Below, piece by piece: positions 52,709-60,609 of a stretch of DNA of 64,000 nt. A model generated the notes under the pieces. That model was given only the letters and a program-made list of their open reading frames with translations. It ran no database searches and was not told the origin of the DNA. The DNA is taken from positions 84,578-148,577 of the forward strand of contig NZ_JBOHGB010000003.1 of the NCBI RefSeq assembly GCF_050699935.1, written 5' to 3'. Numbering within the stretch: the first letter of the stretch is position 1; every line of letters begins with the position of its first letter. Both the position numbers and the translations under genes were made by a program. The stretch is from Actinophytocola sp050699935 (lineage in GTDB: Bacteria; Actinomycetota; Actinomycetes; Mycobacteriales; Pseudonocardiaceae).

Positions 52709-53917
52709 GTGCTCGACTTCATCTACTACCCCGTGTCCTTCATTCTGTGGTGCTGGCACTGGGTGTTCGGGCACGTCTTCGGTGAGGCCAGTGGTGTCGC
52801 ATGGGCGCTGGGCATCATGTTCCTCGTCTTCACCCTGCGCGCGATCATGTACAAGCCGTTCGTGAAGCAGGTCCGCTCGATGCGCGCGATGCAGGAGTTC
52901 GCGCCCGAGATGAAGAAGATCCAGAAGAAGTACGCGAACGACCGCCAGCGCCAGGCGCAGGAGATGCAGAAGCTTCAGCGCGAGCACGGGTTCAGCCCGC
53001 TTGGCGGCTGCCTGCCGATGCTGCTGCAGATCCCGGTCTTCATCGGCCTCTTCCACGTGCTGCGCTCGTTCGCGCCCGGCAAGACCGAGAACTACTTCTT
53101 CGACGAGCAGGGTGTCGCCTCCTACATCGCGGCGAACCTCTTCGGGGCCCGGCTGTCGAACTTCATCACTCAGCCGAGGGAGGAGCTCGAGGCGCTTGGC
53201 GCGAACTTCCCCGCGGTTGTCCTGGTGTCGATCCCGCTCATGATCCTCGCGAGCGCGCTGACCCATCTGACCGCCCGGCACTCGGTCGCGCGGCAGAACC
53301 CCGACGCGGCCACGCCGCAGACCGCGATCATGAACAAGCTCACCCTGTACATCTTCCCGTTGGGTGTGCTGATCTTCGGTCTGTTCTTCCCCATCGGTCT
53401 GCTCCTCTACTGGCTCGCGAACAACACCTGGACGCTGGCGCAGCAGCGGATCGTGTACCGCCGGATCGACTCCGAGGAGGAGGAGAAGAAGACGGCGGCG
53501 ATCGAGAAGCGGAGCAACCTCGCGCCGAAGCCGGGTCAGCGGCCGACCCAGTCCAAGAAGCGTCCCACCGGCACGCAGAGCGGCACGGCGAAGTCGACCG
53601 GCGCCACAAAGTCGGGCACCGAGAAGTCGGCCACCGAGAAGTCCGCCACCGAGAAGTCGGGTACCGCCAAGTCCGGGACCGCCAAGTCGGGTACGACCAA
53701 GTCGGGTACCGGTAAGCCGGGCACGGCCAAGCCCGGGACGAACAAGCCGGGCACCGCCAAGTCCGGCACGGCGAAACCGGGCACGACCAAGTCGCCCGGT
53801 GACACCTCGAAGCCGTCCGGTAACGGCGTTGCGGACAAGGGTGCCGACGGCAGCACAGTTTCCGGTCTGAGCTCAGACCGTTCCCGCAAGAAGAACACAG
53901 GCCGGAAGAACCGCTGA
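52709..53917 (+). CDS. yidC: YidC: membrane protein insertase
   Basis: A 402-residue Oxa1-family insertase with five or so helices. The coiled cytoplasmic loop is PEMKKIQKKYANDRQRQAQE, followed by GCLPMLLQIPVFIGLFHVLR. The conserved helix TLYIFPLGVLIFGLFFPIGL and LYWLANNTWTLAQQ follow. After residue about 260 it has a basic linker and then a tail of KSGTA/KPGT-type pentads (about 293-370) ending in RSRKKNTGRKNR. The tail is long for the family; basic tails in YidC can bind ribosomes. Confidence 0.96.
   Translation: MLDFIYYPVSFILWCWHWVFGHVFGEASGVAWALGIMFLVFTLRAIMYKPFVKQVRSMRAMQEFAPEMKKIQKKYANDRQRQAQEMQKLQREHGFSPLGGCLPMLLQIPVFIGLFHVLRSFAPGKTENYFFDEQGVASYIAANLFGARLSNFITQPREELEALGANFPAVVLVSIPLMILASALTHLTARHSVARQNPDAATPQTAIMNKLTLYIFPLGVLIFGLFFPIGLLLYWLANNTWTLAQQRIVYRRIDSEEEEKKTAAIEKRSNLAPKPGQRPTQSKKRPTGTQSGTAKSTGATKSGTEKSATEKSATEKSGTAKSGTAKSGTTKSGTGKPGTAKPGTNKPGTAKSGTAKPGTTKSPGDTSKPSGNGVADKGADGSTVSGLSSDRSRKKNTGRKNR
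53585..53800 (+). repeat. In-frame 15-base repeats in the yidC tail
   Basis: About 14 units of AAG-TCG-GGT-ACC-GCC-like sequence, coding KSGTA, KSATE, KPGTA and similar. They diverge by single bases, consistent with expansion by slippage or duplication. Confidence 0.85.
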
Positions 53918-53949
53918 CGCGGCACGTCCGGACCTGGAGAGGAGAGGCC

Positions 53950-54576
53950 GTGCCGGAGACGGTGCAGGAGTCGGGGCCCGAGGACGAGGCCAAGCCGGTC
54001 GAGGATTCGGTGGCTGAGATGGACGGCGAGGTGATCGCCGAGTCGGAGGCCGACGAGGATCGCAGCGACGACGAGGGTGAGGACGCCAGCGATCGCTCGG
54101 AAGGCTCGAACGAGGATCTGCTCGTTCGGGAGGGCGACATCGCCGGCGACTATCTGGAGCGGCTGCTCGACCTCGTCGACTACGACGGCGACATCGACCT
54201 CGACGTCGAGGCCAGCCGTGCGGTAGTGAGCATCGACGGTGGCGACGACTTGGAGAGGCTCGTCGGCCCGCGGGGCAACGTGCTCGAGGCGCTCCAGGAG
54301 CTGACGCGGCTCGCCGTGCAGCAGGAGACGGGGGCCCGGAGTCGGCTCATGCTCGACATCGCGGGCTGGCGTGCGGACCGTCGGCAGGAGCTCCGGGATC
54401 TGGGTCGGGCGACGGCGGAGCGCGTGCTGGCCGGCGACGACCGGATCCGGCTGCAGCCGATGACGCCGTTCGAGCGCAAGGTCGTCCATGACGCGGTCGC
54501 GGCAGTGGACGGCGTGCACAGCGAGAGCGAGGGCGAAGACCCCCGGCGACGCGTCGTGGTGTTCCGCAAGCCCTGA
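53950..54576 (+). CDS. jag: Jag (KhpB): KH and R3H domain RNA-binding protein
   Basis: A 208-residue RNA-binding protein. The first 55 residues are acidic and disordered; the KH domain (about 75-140) includes GPRGNVLEALQELTR; the R3H domain (about 140-205) includes LMPMTPFERKVVHDA-like sequence and VHSESEGEDPRRRVVV. GTG 53950, with GGAGAGGAGAGG upstream. In the yidC-rsmG group. Confidence 0.95.
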   Translation: MPETVQESGPEDEAKPVEDSVAEMDGEVIAESEADEDRSDDEGEDASDRSEGSNEDLLVREGDIAGDYLERLLDLVDYDGDIDLDVEASRAVVSIDGGDDLERLVGPRGNVLEALQELTRLAVQQETGARSRLMLDIAGWRADRRQELRDLGRATAERVLAGDDRIRLQPMTPFERKVVHDAVAAVDGVHSESEGEDPRRRVVVFRKP

Positions 54577-54587
54577 CGGTCTCGCTT

Positions 54588-54603
54588 CGTTCCACGTGAA
54601 ACA
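54588..54603. promoter_or_regulatory. parS site 2 (CGTTCCACGTGAAACA)
   Basis: Fourteen of 16 bases match TGTTTCACGTGAAACA, including the central CACGTG. It lies in the gap between jag and rsmG. ParB nucleates here and spreads as a CTP clamp. Confidence 0.85.
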
Positions 54604-54630
54604 ACGGACCAAGGCGAGGAGACCGCGAGG

Positions 54631-55341
54631 GTGGCAGAGACGCCATCGGCGCCCGCTCCCCCGGAGTCCGCTTCGACCATCTTTGGTGACGCCTTGCCGG
54701 CGGCGGTGCGGTTCACTGAACTGCTCGCCGCCGTCGGCATGGAGCGAGGCCTTATCGGACCGCGTGAGGTCGATCGGCTGTGGGATCGCCATCTTCTGAA
54801 CTCGGCCGTGGTCGGTGAGCGGATCCCGAACGGCGTACGCGTCATCGACATCGGATCGGGTGCCGGGCTGCCGGGCGTGCCGCTCTGCTTGGCTAGACCG
54901 GATCTGGACGTCACACTGTTGGAGCCGATGGCTCGCCGCGTGGTGTGGCTGGAGGAAGTCGTCGACGCGTTACGGCTGTCGTCGGCGACCGTCGTGCGCG
55001 GGCGCGCCGAGGAGCCAGGCATCAAGCGACGGCTGTCGGGTGCCGATGTTGTGATCGCGCGTGCGGTCGCTCCACTGGACCGATTGTGGAACTGGGCCGC
55101 TCCCCTGCTGCGGCAGGGCGGACAGCTCGTCGCACTCAAGGGTGAGACCGCGGCGGCGGAGGCGGCACGCGACGGCGGCGCGGTGAAACGGGCGGGTGGT
55201 TCGCTCCCCGTTGTCGAGCGGTGTGGCGTCGACCTGTTGGAGACGCCGACGACCATCATCGTCGTGGAGCGTGTCGGCGTGCGAGGGCGTGATGGGGCCC
55301 GTGGCCGTCGTCCGCAACGCACGAGGAAGGATCAGGCTTAG
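54631..55341 (+). CDS. rsmG: RsmG: 16S rRNA (guanine527-N7)-methyltransferase
   Basis: A 236-residue SAM methyltransferase. The SAM motif is RVIDIGSGAGLPGVPL; the N-terminus FTELLAAVGMERGLIGPREV and DRLWDRHLLNSA fit the family. A Lys/Arg tail closes it. GTG 54631. Loss of this gene gives low-level streptomycin resistance in actinomycetes. Confidence 0.96.
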   Translation: MAETPSAPAPPESASTIFGDALPAAVRFTELLAAVGMERGLIGPREVDRLWDRHLLNSAVVGERIPNGVRVIDIGSGAGLPGVPLCLARPDLDVTLLEPMARRVVWLEEVVDALRLSSATVVRGRAEEPGIKRRLSGADVVIARAVAPLDRLWNWAAPLLRQGGQLVALKGETAAAEAARDGGAVKRAGGSLPVVERCGVDLLETPTTIIVVERVGVRGRDGARGRRPQRTRKDQA

Positions 55342-55346
55342 CAAAG

Positions 55347-56318
55347 ATGGATGTTTCACGTGAAACAGAGGTGGGTCGAGCGGTGAGTGGGCGACACGTT
55401 CAGCAGTCGGATCAGGTCATGCACGAGACCGTCGAGGCGGCGCAGGCGGTGTCGGGGTGGACGCCCATCGCCGATGAGGCCGAGCGCGCGACCCGCATGC
55501 TGCACCCGAAGGACATGCTGCCGCGCCCGCCGCGCCGCCGGGTGATGACCGTGGCGAACCAGAAGGGCGGCGTCGGCAAGACGACCAGCGCGGTGAACCT
55601 CGCCGCGGCGCTCGCCATGCACGGGCTCAAGGTGCTCGTGATCGACCTCGACCCGCAGGGCAACGCCAGCACCGCGCTCGGCGTCGACCACCGGTCCGGC
55701 GTGCCGTCGATCTACGAGGTGTTGATCGGCGAGGCGTCACTCACGGACGCCGCCGCGGTGAGCGACCAGTCGGACAACCTCTACTGCGTGCCGGCCACTA
55801 TCGACCTCGCCGGTGCGGAGATCGAGCTCGTCGTGATGGAGGGCCGCGAGTCCCGGCTCAAGGAGGCGCTGCCCACCGGTGCGCTGGACGAGCTGAACCC
55901 GGACTACGTCTTCATCGACTGCCCACCGTCGCTCGGCCTGCTGACCGTCAACGCGATGGTCGCGGCCGAGGAGGTGCTCATCCCGATCCAGTGCGAGTAC
56001 TACGCGCTGGAAGGTCTCTCCCAGCTGCTGCGCAACATCGAGCTGGTGCAGAACCACCTGAACCCCAACCTGCAGGTGTCGACCATCCTGCTCACCATGT
56101 ACGACGGGCGCACCAAGCTCGCTGACCAGGTGACCGCGGAGGTGCGGAAGCACTTCGGCGACACGGTCTTGCGTACCGTGATCCCCAGGAGCGTGAAGGT
56201 GTCCGAGGCGCCCGGTTTCGGGCAAACGGTGCTCGCGTACGACCCGGGGTCCCGGGGCGCGATGAGCTACCTCGACGCGGCGAGGGAGATGGCCGAACGT
56301 GGCTTCGGCGAGGAGTAA
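55347..56318 (+). CDS. parA: ParA: chromosome-partition ATPase
   Basis: A 323-residue deviant Walker ATPase. NQKGGVGKTTSAVNLAAALA is the Walker A with the signature Lys; then VIDLDPQGNAS and CPPSLGLLTVNA. It binds nucleoid DNA and moves ParB-parS. The start at ATG 55347 gives MDVSRETEVGR, whose codons contain the parS site; MDVSRET is a usual actinobacterial N-terminus. It begins five bases after rsmG. Confidence 0.95.
   Translation: MDVSRETEVGRAVSGRHVQQSDQVMHETVEAAQAVSGWTPIADEAERATRMLHPKDMLPRPPRRRVMTVANQKGGVGKTTSAVNLAAALAMHGLKVLVIDLDPQGNASTALGVDHRSGVPSIYEVLIGEASLTDAAAVSDQSDNLYCVPATIDLAGAEIELVVMEGRESRLKEALPTGALDELNPDYVFIDCPPSLGLLTVNAMVAAEEVLIPIQCEYYALEGLSQLLRNIELVQNHLNPNLQVSTILLTMYDGRTKLADQVTAEVRKHFGDTVLRTVIPRSVKVSEAPGFGQTVLAYDPGSRGAMSYLDAAREMAERGFGEE
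55352..55367. promoter_or_regulatory. parS site 1 (TGTTTCACGTGAAACA), perfect
   Basis: An exact 16-bp parS consensus that overlaps codons 2-7 of parA. ParB binding here may also regulate parA expression or reading, since it sits within the first codons. Confidence 0.95.
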
Positions 56319-56324
56319 CGACGT

Positions 56325-57305
56325 ATGAGTGAGCGTAAAGGCGGGCTGGGCCGAGGCCTCGCCGCGCTGATCCCGCAGGGACCGGCCGGGGAACCCGATG
56401 GCGCGGTGAAGCTGCCGAAGCCACCGGCCCGACCGGCGGCCGCGGGCGGCACCGCGCCGGCGGCGCCGAGCGGTTCGGTGGCCGGGGCCGTGTACCGGGA
56501 GATCTCGACAGACGCGATCCAGGCGAACCCGAAGCAGCCCCGGCAGGTCTTCGACGAGGACGCGCTGGGCGAGCTCGAGCATTCGATCCGCGAGTTCGGC
56601 CTCATGCAGCCCATCGTCGTGCGTGAGCTGGGCGGCGGCTCGTACGAGCTCGTCATGGGCGAGCGCCGCCTGCGTGCGGCGCAGCAGGCGGACATGGCCA
56701 CGATCCCGGCCATCGTCCGGCAGACCGCGGACGACGCGATGCTCCGCGACGCGTTGCTGGAGAACATCCACCGCGTCCAGCTGAACCCGCTCGAGGAGGC
56801 GGCGGCCTACCAGCAGCTGCTCGACGAGTTCGAGGTGACGCACGACGAGCTGGCGTCGCGCATCGGGCGCAGCCGCCCGGTCATCACCAACACGATCCGC
56901 CTGCTCAAGCTCCCCCTCCCCGTGCAGCGCCGGGTCGCCGCCGGCGTGCTGTCGTCCGGGCACGCCCGCGCGCTGCTCGGACTGGACGACGCCGGCTCCC
57001 AGGAGGAGCTCGCCGCCCGGATCGTCGCCGAGGGGCTGTCGGTCCGCGCCACCGAGGAGGCCGTCACCCTGCTCAAGAACGCGGCACCGCCCAAGCGGAA
57101 GCAGGCTCCCCGCAAACCGATGCAGGCGCCGGGTCTGCAGGATGTCGCCGAGCGGCTCTCCAACACGTTCGACACCCGGGTGAAGGTCGAACTGGGCCGC
57201 CGCAAGGGCAAGATCGTGGTCGAGTTCGGGTCCGTGGACGATCTTGAGCGGATCGTCGAGCTGATGGGGCAGAACGGTGCAAATCGGACATCGGAATCCG
57301 ATTAG
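56325..57305 (+). CDS. parB: ParB: chromosome-partition CTPase and parS-binding protein
   Basis: A 326-residue clamp. N-terminal ParA-stimulating peptide is RKGGLGRGLAALIP. The CTP-binding domain has NPKQPRQVFDEDALGELEHS and GERRLRAAQQA, with the ENIHRVQLNPLEEA segment. HTH is SRIGRSRPVITNTIRLLKLP. The C-terminal dimerisation domain is in about 265-326. ATG follows parA after six bases. Confidence 0.96.
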   Translation: MSERKGGLGRGLAALIPQGPAGEPDGAVKLPKPPARPAAAGGTAPAAPSGSVAGAVYREISTDAIQANPKQPRQVFDEDALGELEHSIREFGLMQPIVVRELGGGSYELVMGERRLRAAQQADMATIPAIVRQTADDAMLRDALLENIHRVQLNPLEEAAAYQQLLDEFEVTHDELASRIGRSRPVITNTIRLLKLPLPVQRRVAAGVLSSGHARALLGLDDAGSQEELAARIVAEGLSVRATEEAVTLLKNAAPPKRKQAPRKPMQAPGLQDVAERLSNTFDTRVKVELGRRKGKIVVEFGSVDDLERIVELMGQNGANRTSESD

Positions 57306-57360
57306 GGGATCACCCTGGGTACTTATGTCACGGTGACGATGGCGCAATGTGCCTGGTTGA

Positions 57361-58311
57361 TCACCGTGAGCGTTCGACCGCTCGCTCGATCAGATCGACG
57401 TAGATGTCACCGAGTGAGCGGCCGGCGACCTCGATCGCCATCGGCAGGAGCGAGGTCTCGGTCAGCCCCGGCGAGGAGTTGACCTCCAGGAAGTAGACCG
57501 TTCCATCGCCGGCCACGATCGCGTCGGTCCGGGACACGTCGCGCAACCCAAGCAGCCGGTGCGCCGCGACCGCGAGGTCGGCGACCGCCGCGGCGGCGCG
57601 GTCGTCGAGCCGGGCCGGTGTGTGGAAGTTGGTCAGCCCGGCCGTGTACCGGGCGGTGTAGTCGTAGACACCGCGCTCCGGCACGATCTCCACGGCCGGC
57701 ATCGCCTCGGGTCCGTCCGGCCCGTCGATCACCGTGACCGCCACCTCGACGCCCTCGACGAACCGCTCGGCGAGCACGGTCTCGGAGTAGGCCAGACAGC
57801 CGACCATCGCCGCCGGCAGGTCCGCCGCGTCACACACCACCTGCGCGCCCAGCGCGGAGCCGCCCTGCTCCGGCTTGAGCATCAGCGGCAGCCCGAGCCG
57901 GTCGACCATGGCGGTCAGCACCGGCTGTGCCCCGAGCTCCCGGAACGTGCTGTGCGGCAGCACCATCCACTCCGGAGTGGCCAGCCCGGCACGGGCCAGC
58001 TCGGTCTTCGCGGTCGGCTTGTCCCACGCGCGCCGGCAGGCGTGCGAGTCGGCGCCGACGTAGGGCACGTCGAGCATCTCCAGCACCGTCTGGATCGAGC
58101 CGCCTTCACCCTCGCCGCCGTGCAGGGCGACGACGACGGCGTCCGGCCGGTGCTGGCGCAGCCGTGGAAGCAGCGACGAGTCGGCGTCCCACTCCTCGAC
58201 GGTCACGCCGGCTGAGCGCAGCGCGGCGGACAGCCGGCGGCCCGAACGCAACGACACGTCCCGCTCGTGGGAGAGCCCGCCGGACAGCACCGCCACACTA
58301 CGATCGGACAC
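57361..58311 (-). CDS. D-alanine-D-alanine ligase-family ATP-grasp enzyme
   Basis: A 317-residue ATP-grasp ligase. GTG 58311 start (VSDRSVAVLSGGLSHERDVS) has GGAGGAG seven bases upstream. Family motifs: ALHGGEGEGGSIQTVLEMLD, LMLKPEQGGSALGAQVV and FLEVNSSPGLTETS. It may make D-Ala-D-Ala for peptidoglycan or a related dipeptide. It is convergent with parB and upstream lies the PLP aminotransferase on the same strand. Confidence 0.85.
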   Translation of the reverse strand: MSDRSVAVLSGGLSHERDVSLRSGRRLSAALRSAGVTVEEWDADSSLLPRLRQHRPDAVVVALHGGEGEGGSIQTVLEMLDVPYVGADSHACRRAWDKPTAKTELARAGLATPEWMVLPHSTFRELGAQPVLTAMVDRLGLPLMLKPEQGGSALGAQVVCDAADLPAAMVGCLAYSETVLAERFVEGVEVAVTVIDGPDGPEAMPAVEIVPERGVYDYTARYTAGLTNFHTPARLDDRAAAAVADLAVAAHRLLGLRDVSRTDAIVAGDGTVYFLEVNSSPGLTETSLLPMAIEVAGRSLGDIYVDLIERAVERSR

Positions 58312-58400
58312 GAGACACTCCTCCACCATCCACAACGGACTGTCCATTGCGGCCGTACACAGTGCCCACCGACAGCGTTTGCCTTGCCGCGTAAGGAAAA

Positions 58401-59720
58401 CTACGCGGTGTCGGGCGCCGGCACCTGCGGGCCGGAGCCCGGCCGCTGGTTGATCGGACCGAACGTCGCGGCGAGCTCCAGCTCGTCGGACAGCACGGCC
58501 GAGAGCCGGCGCACCCCCTCGGTGATCCGCTCCGGGGTCGGGTAGCAGAAGGACAACCGCATCTGGCGGCTGCCCAGACCGTCAGCGTAGAACCCGGTGC
58601 CGGACACGTACGCGACGCGTGCGGTCACCGCCCGAGGCAGCATCGCCTTGGTGTCGACGCCGCCCGGCACGGTCAGCCACACGAAGAAGCCGCCGTCGGG
58701 CACGGTCCACGAGCAGCCGTCCGGCAGGTGCTGCTCGAGCGCGGCGATCATCGCGTCCCGCCGCTCGCGGTAGGCCTGCTGGAACGACTTGATCTGACCC
58801 CGCCAGTCATGGGTCGCGAGATAGCGGGAGACGATCATCTGGTTCAACGTGGGCGGGCACAGCGTGGCCGACTCGGCCGCGAGCATCAGCTTCTCCCGCA
58901 CCGCGTGCGGCGCGAGCGTCCACCCGACGCGCAGCCCGGCGGCGAACGTCTTCGAGAACGAGCCGAGGTAGACGACGTTGTCCGGGTCCATCGACCGCAG
59001 CGCCGGGTAGGTCTGCCCGTCGAAGCCGAGCAGCCCGTACGGGTTGTCCTCGACCACGAGGATCCCGTGACGGGCGCAGATCTCGAGGATCTCGGCCCGG
59101 CGCGGCACGCTCAGCGTGACCCCGGCCGGGTTGTGGAAGTTGGGGATCGTGTAGAGGAACTTCACCCGCCTGCCGGCCGCCTCGCAGGCCGTGATCGCCT
59201 CGCGGAGCGCCTCGGGCACCAGGCCGTGCTCGTCCATCGCCACGTGGACCACGCCGGTCTGGTAGGCGGTGAACGTGCCGAGCGCGCCGACGTAGGACGG
59301 CCCCTCGGCGAGCACGACGTCACCCGGGTCGCAGAAGATCCGGGTGACCATGTCGAGTGCCATCTGCGAGCCGACGGTCACCACGACGTCGTCGGGATGC
59401 CCGCGGACCTCCTCCAGCGCCATGACCTCGCAGATCTGGTCCCGCAGCTCCGGCAGCCCGTGCGCGGACCCGTACTGCAGCGCCACCAGCCCGTCCGCAC
59501 TGACCAGGTCGGCGATCTCGGTGGACAGCGAGTCGAGCGGGAGCGCGGTGAGGTTGGGCATGCCACCGGCCAGGGAGACGACCTCGGGCCGGCTCGCCAC
59601 CGCGAAGAGCGCCCGTACCTCGGAGGCCGTCATGCCGGCCGCACGGGCGGCGTACCTGCGCAGATGGGGGTCGAGACTGCGGCTGCCCGATCTGTCGGGC
59701 GGTGGTCCCACCGAGGTCAT
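58401..59720 (-). CDS. PLP-dependent aminotransferase (2-aminoadipate/MocR-like class I)
   Basis: A 439-residue fold-type I aminotransferase. The PLP Lys is in YLGSFSKTFAAGLRVGW; NFHNPAGVTLS and EDNPYGLL are class I. It has no N-terminal DNA-binding domain. Substrate not known; 2-aminoadipate or branched-chain aromatic acids are possible. It ends 89 bases before the ligase start. Confidence 0.87.
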   Translation of the reverse strand: MTSVGPPPDRSGSRSLDPHLRRYAARAAGMTASEVRALFAVASRPEVVSLAGGMPNLTALPLDSLSTEIADLVSADGLVALQYGSAHGLPELRDQICEVMALEEVRGHPDDVVVTVGSQMALDMVTRIFCDPGDVVLAEGPSYVGALGTFTAYQTGVVHVAMDEHGLVPEALREAITACEAAGRRVKFLYTIPNFHNPAGVTLSVPRRAEILEICARHGILVVEDNPYGLLGFDGQTYPALRSMDPDNVVYLGSFSKTFAAGLRVGWTLAPHAVREKLMLAAESATLCPPTLNQMIVSRYLATHDWRGQIKSFQQAYRERRDAMIAALEQHLPDGCSWTVPDGGFFVWLTVPGGVDTKAMLPRAVTARVAYVSGTGFYADGLGSRQMRLSFCYPTPERITEGVRRLSAVLSDELELAATFGPINQRPGSGPQVPAPDTA

Positions 59721-59902
59721 GCGGGCTCCGTGCGAGTCGGTGCATCGGGTCGGTGCAGGTAGATCGATCGAGTGTAACCGGAGCCGTCATCCGGACCGCA
59801 TTGTTTCTCCTCACGCTGGAGTGGGCTTATCCTGGCCATCGGTACGCGTTAAACGCGTGGTTCTGCTCCGCGAGGCATGCACACCGTGTGGGGAGGTACA
59901 GG

Positions 59903-60532
59903 GTGTCGCGACGCGTCATTGGCGTCACGCTGGACAACCTGGATGATCTGCCCAAACACAGCAGAAAGTGCGTGTATTGGGAGCTGGCGCCGCATCTGCG
60001 GGAGCAGGCGGAGGAGTTCGGCACGGCGGACCTCGAGAAGGAGGCCTGGGTTTCCAGCGTGCTGCTGGAATGGGGTTCCTGTGGCCGCATCGTCTACAGC
60101 GACCGGCTGCCGGTGGGGTTCGTGCTGTACGCCCCGCCGACGGCCGTGCCGCGTGCCTTGGCCTTCCCCACCTCGCCGCCGAGTCCGGATGCCGTCCTGC
60201 TGACCGGGTTCCACGTGCTGCCGGAGTTCCGCGGGGGTGGGCTCGGCCGCATGCTCGTCCAGGCGGTGGCGAAGGACCTCACCCGGCGTGGGGTCAAGGC
60301 GATCGAGTCCTTCGGCGACGCCCGGCCGGACGAGAACGAGCAGACCTGCGTCGTGCCGGCGGACTTTCTGCTGCGGGTCGGCTTCAAGACGGTTCGCCAG
60401 CATCCCCGCTGGCCCCGGTTGCGGCTGGAGCTGCGTAGCGCGATCTCGTGGAAGGAAGACGTCGAGGCGGCGTTGGAGCGGCTCCTGGGCACGGTCAGCG
60501 TCAGTACGGCCAGCCCGGCACTGCAGCGCTGA
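59903..60532 (+). CDS. GNAT-family N-acetyltransferase
   Basis: A 209-residue acetyltransferase from GTG 59903 (VSRRVIGVTLDNLDDLPKHS), with GGGAGG nine bases upstream. The acetyl-CoA loop is LPEFRGGGLGRMLVQ, with LLTGFHV preceding it. A second motif is KAIESFGDARPD. It is at the Rv3916c position between parB and cwlM. Target unknown. Confidence 0.85.
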   Translation: MSRRVIGVTLDNLDDLPKHSRKCVYWELAPHLREQAEEFGTADLEKEAWVSSVLLEWGSCGRIVYSDRLPVGFVLYAPPTAVPRALAFPTSPPSPDAVLLTGFHVLPEFRGGGLGRMLVQAVAKDLTRRGVKAIESFGDARPDENEQTCVVPADFLLRVGFKTVRQHPRWPRLRLELRSAISWKEDVEAALERLLGTVSVSTASPALQR

Positions 60533-60553
60533 ACCTGATCCGGCAGGCACGAA

Positions 60554-60601
60554 CACGTTGTCCACAGGCAGCCTGTGGACAACGTGCCCGGCTGTGGACA
60601 A
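60554..60601. other. DnaA-box palindrome with third box; convergent intergenic
   Basis: CACGTTGTCCACAGG (60554-60568) and its exact complement (60572-60586) are inverted around CAG. Each arm contains a perfect DnaA box, at 60558-60566 and 60574-60582. A third box, TGTGGACAA, is at 60593-60601. The whole falls in the 77-base gap between the convergent GNAT and cwlM genes, so it may be a terminator and a DnaA-titration site at once. Confidence 0.75.
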
Positions 60602-60609
60602 GCTGTGGG

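Noticed and set aside
58321..58350. DnaA-box-like CCATCCACAA upstream of the ligase
   Set aside because: Two mismatches to the box and no neighbouring boxes.
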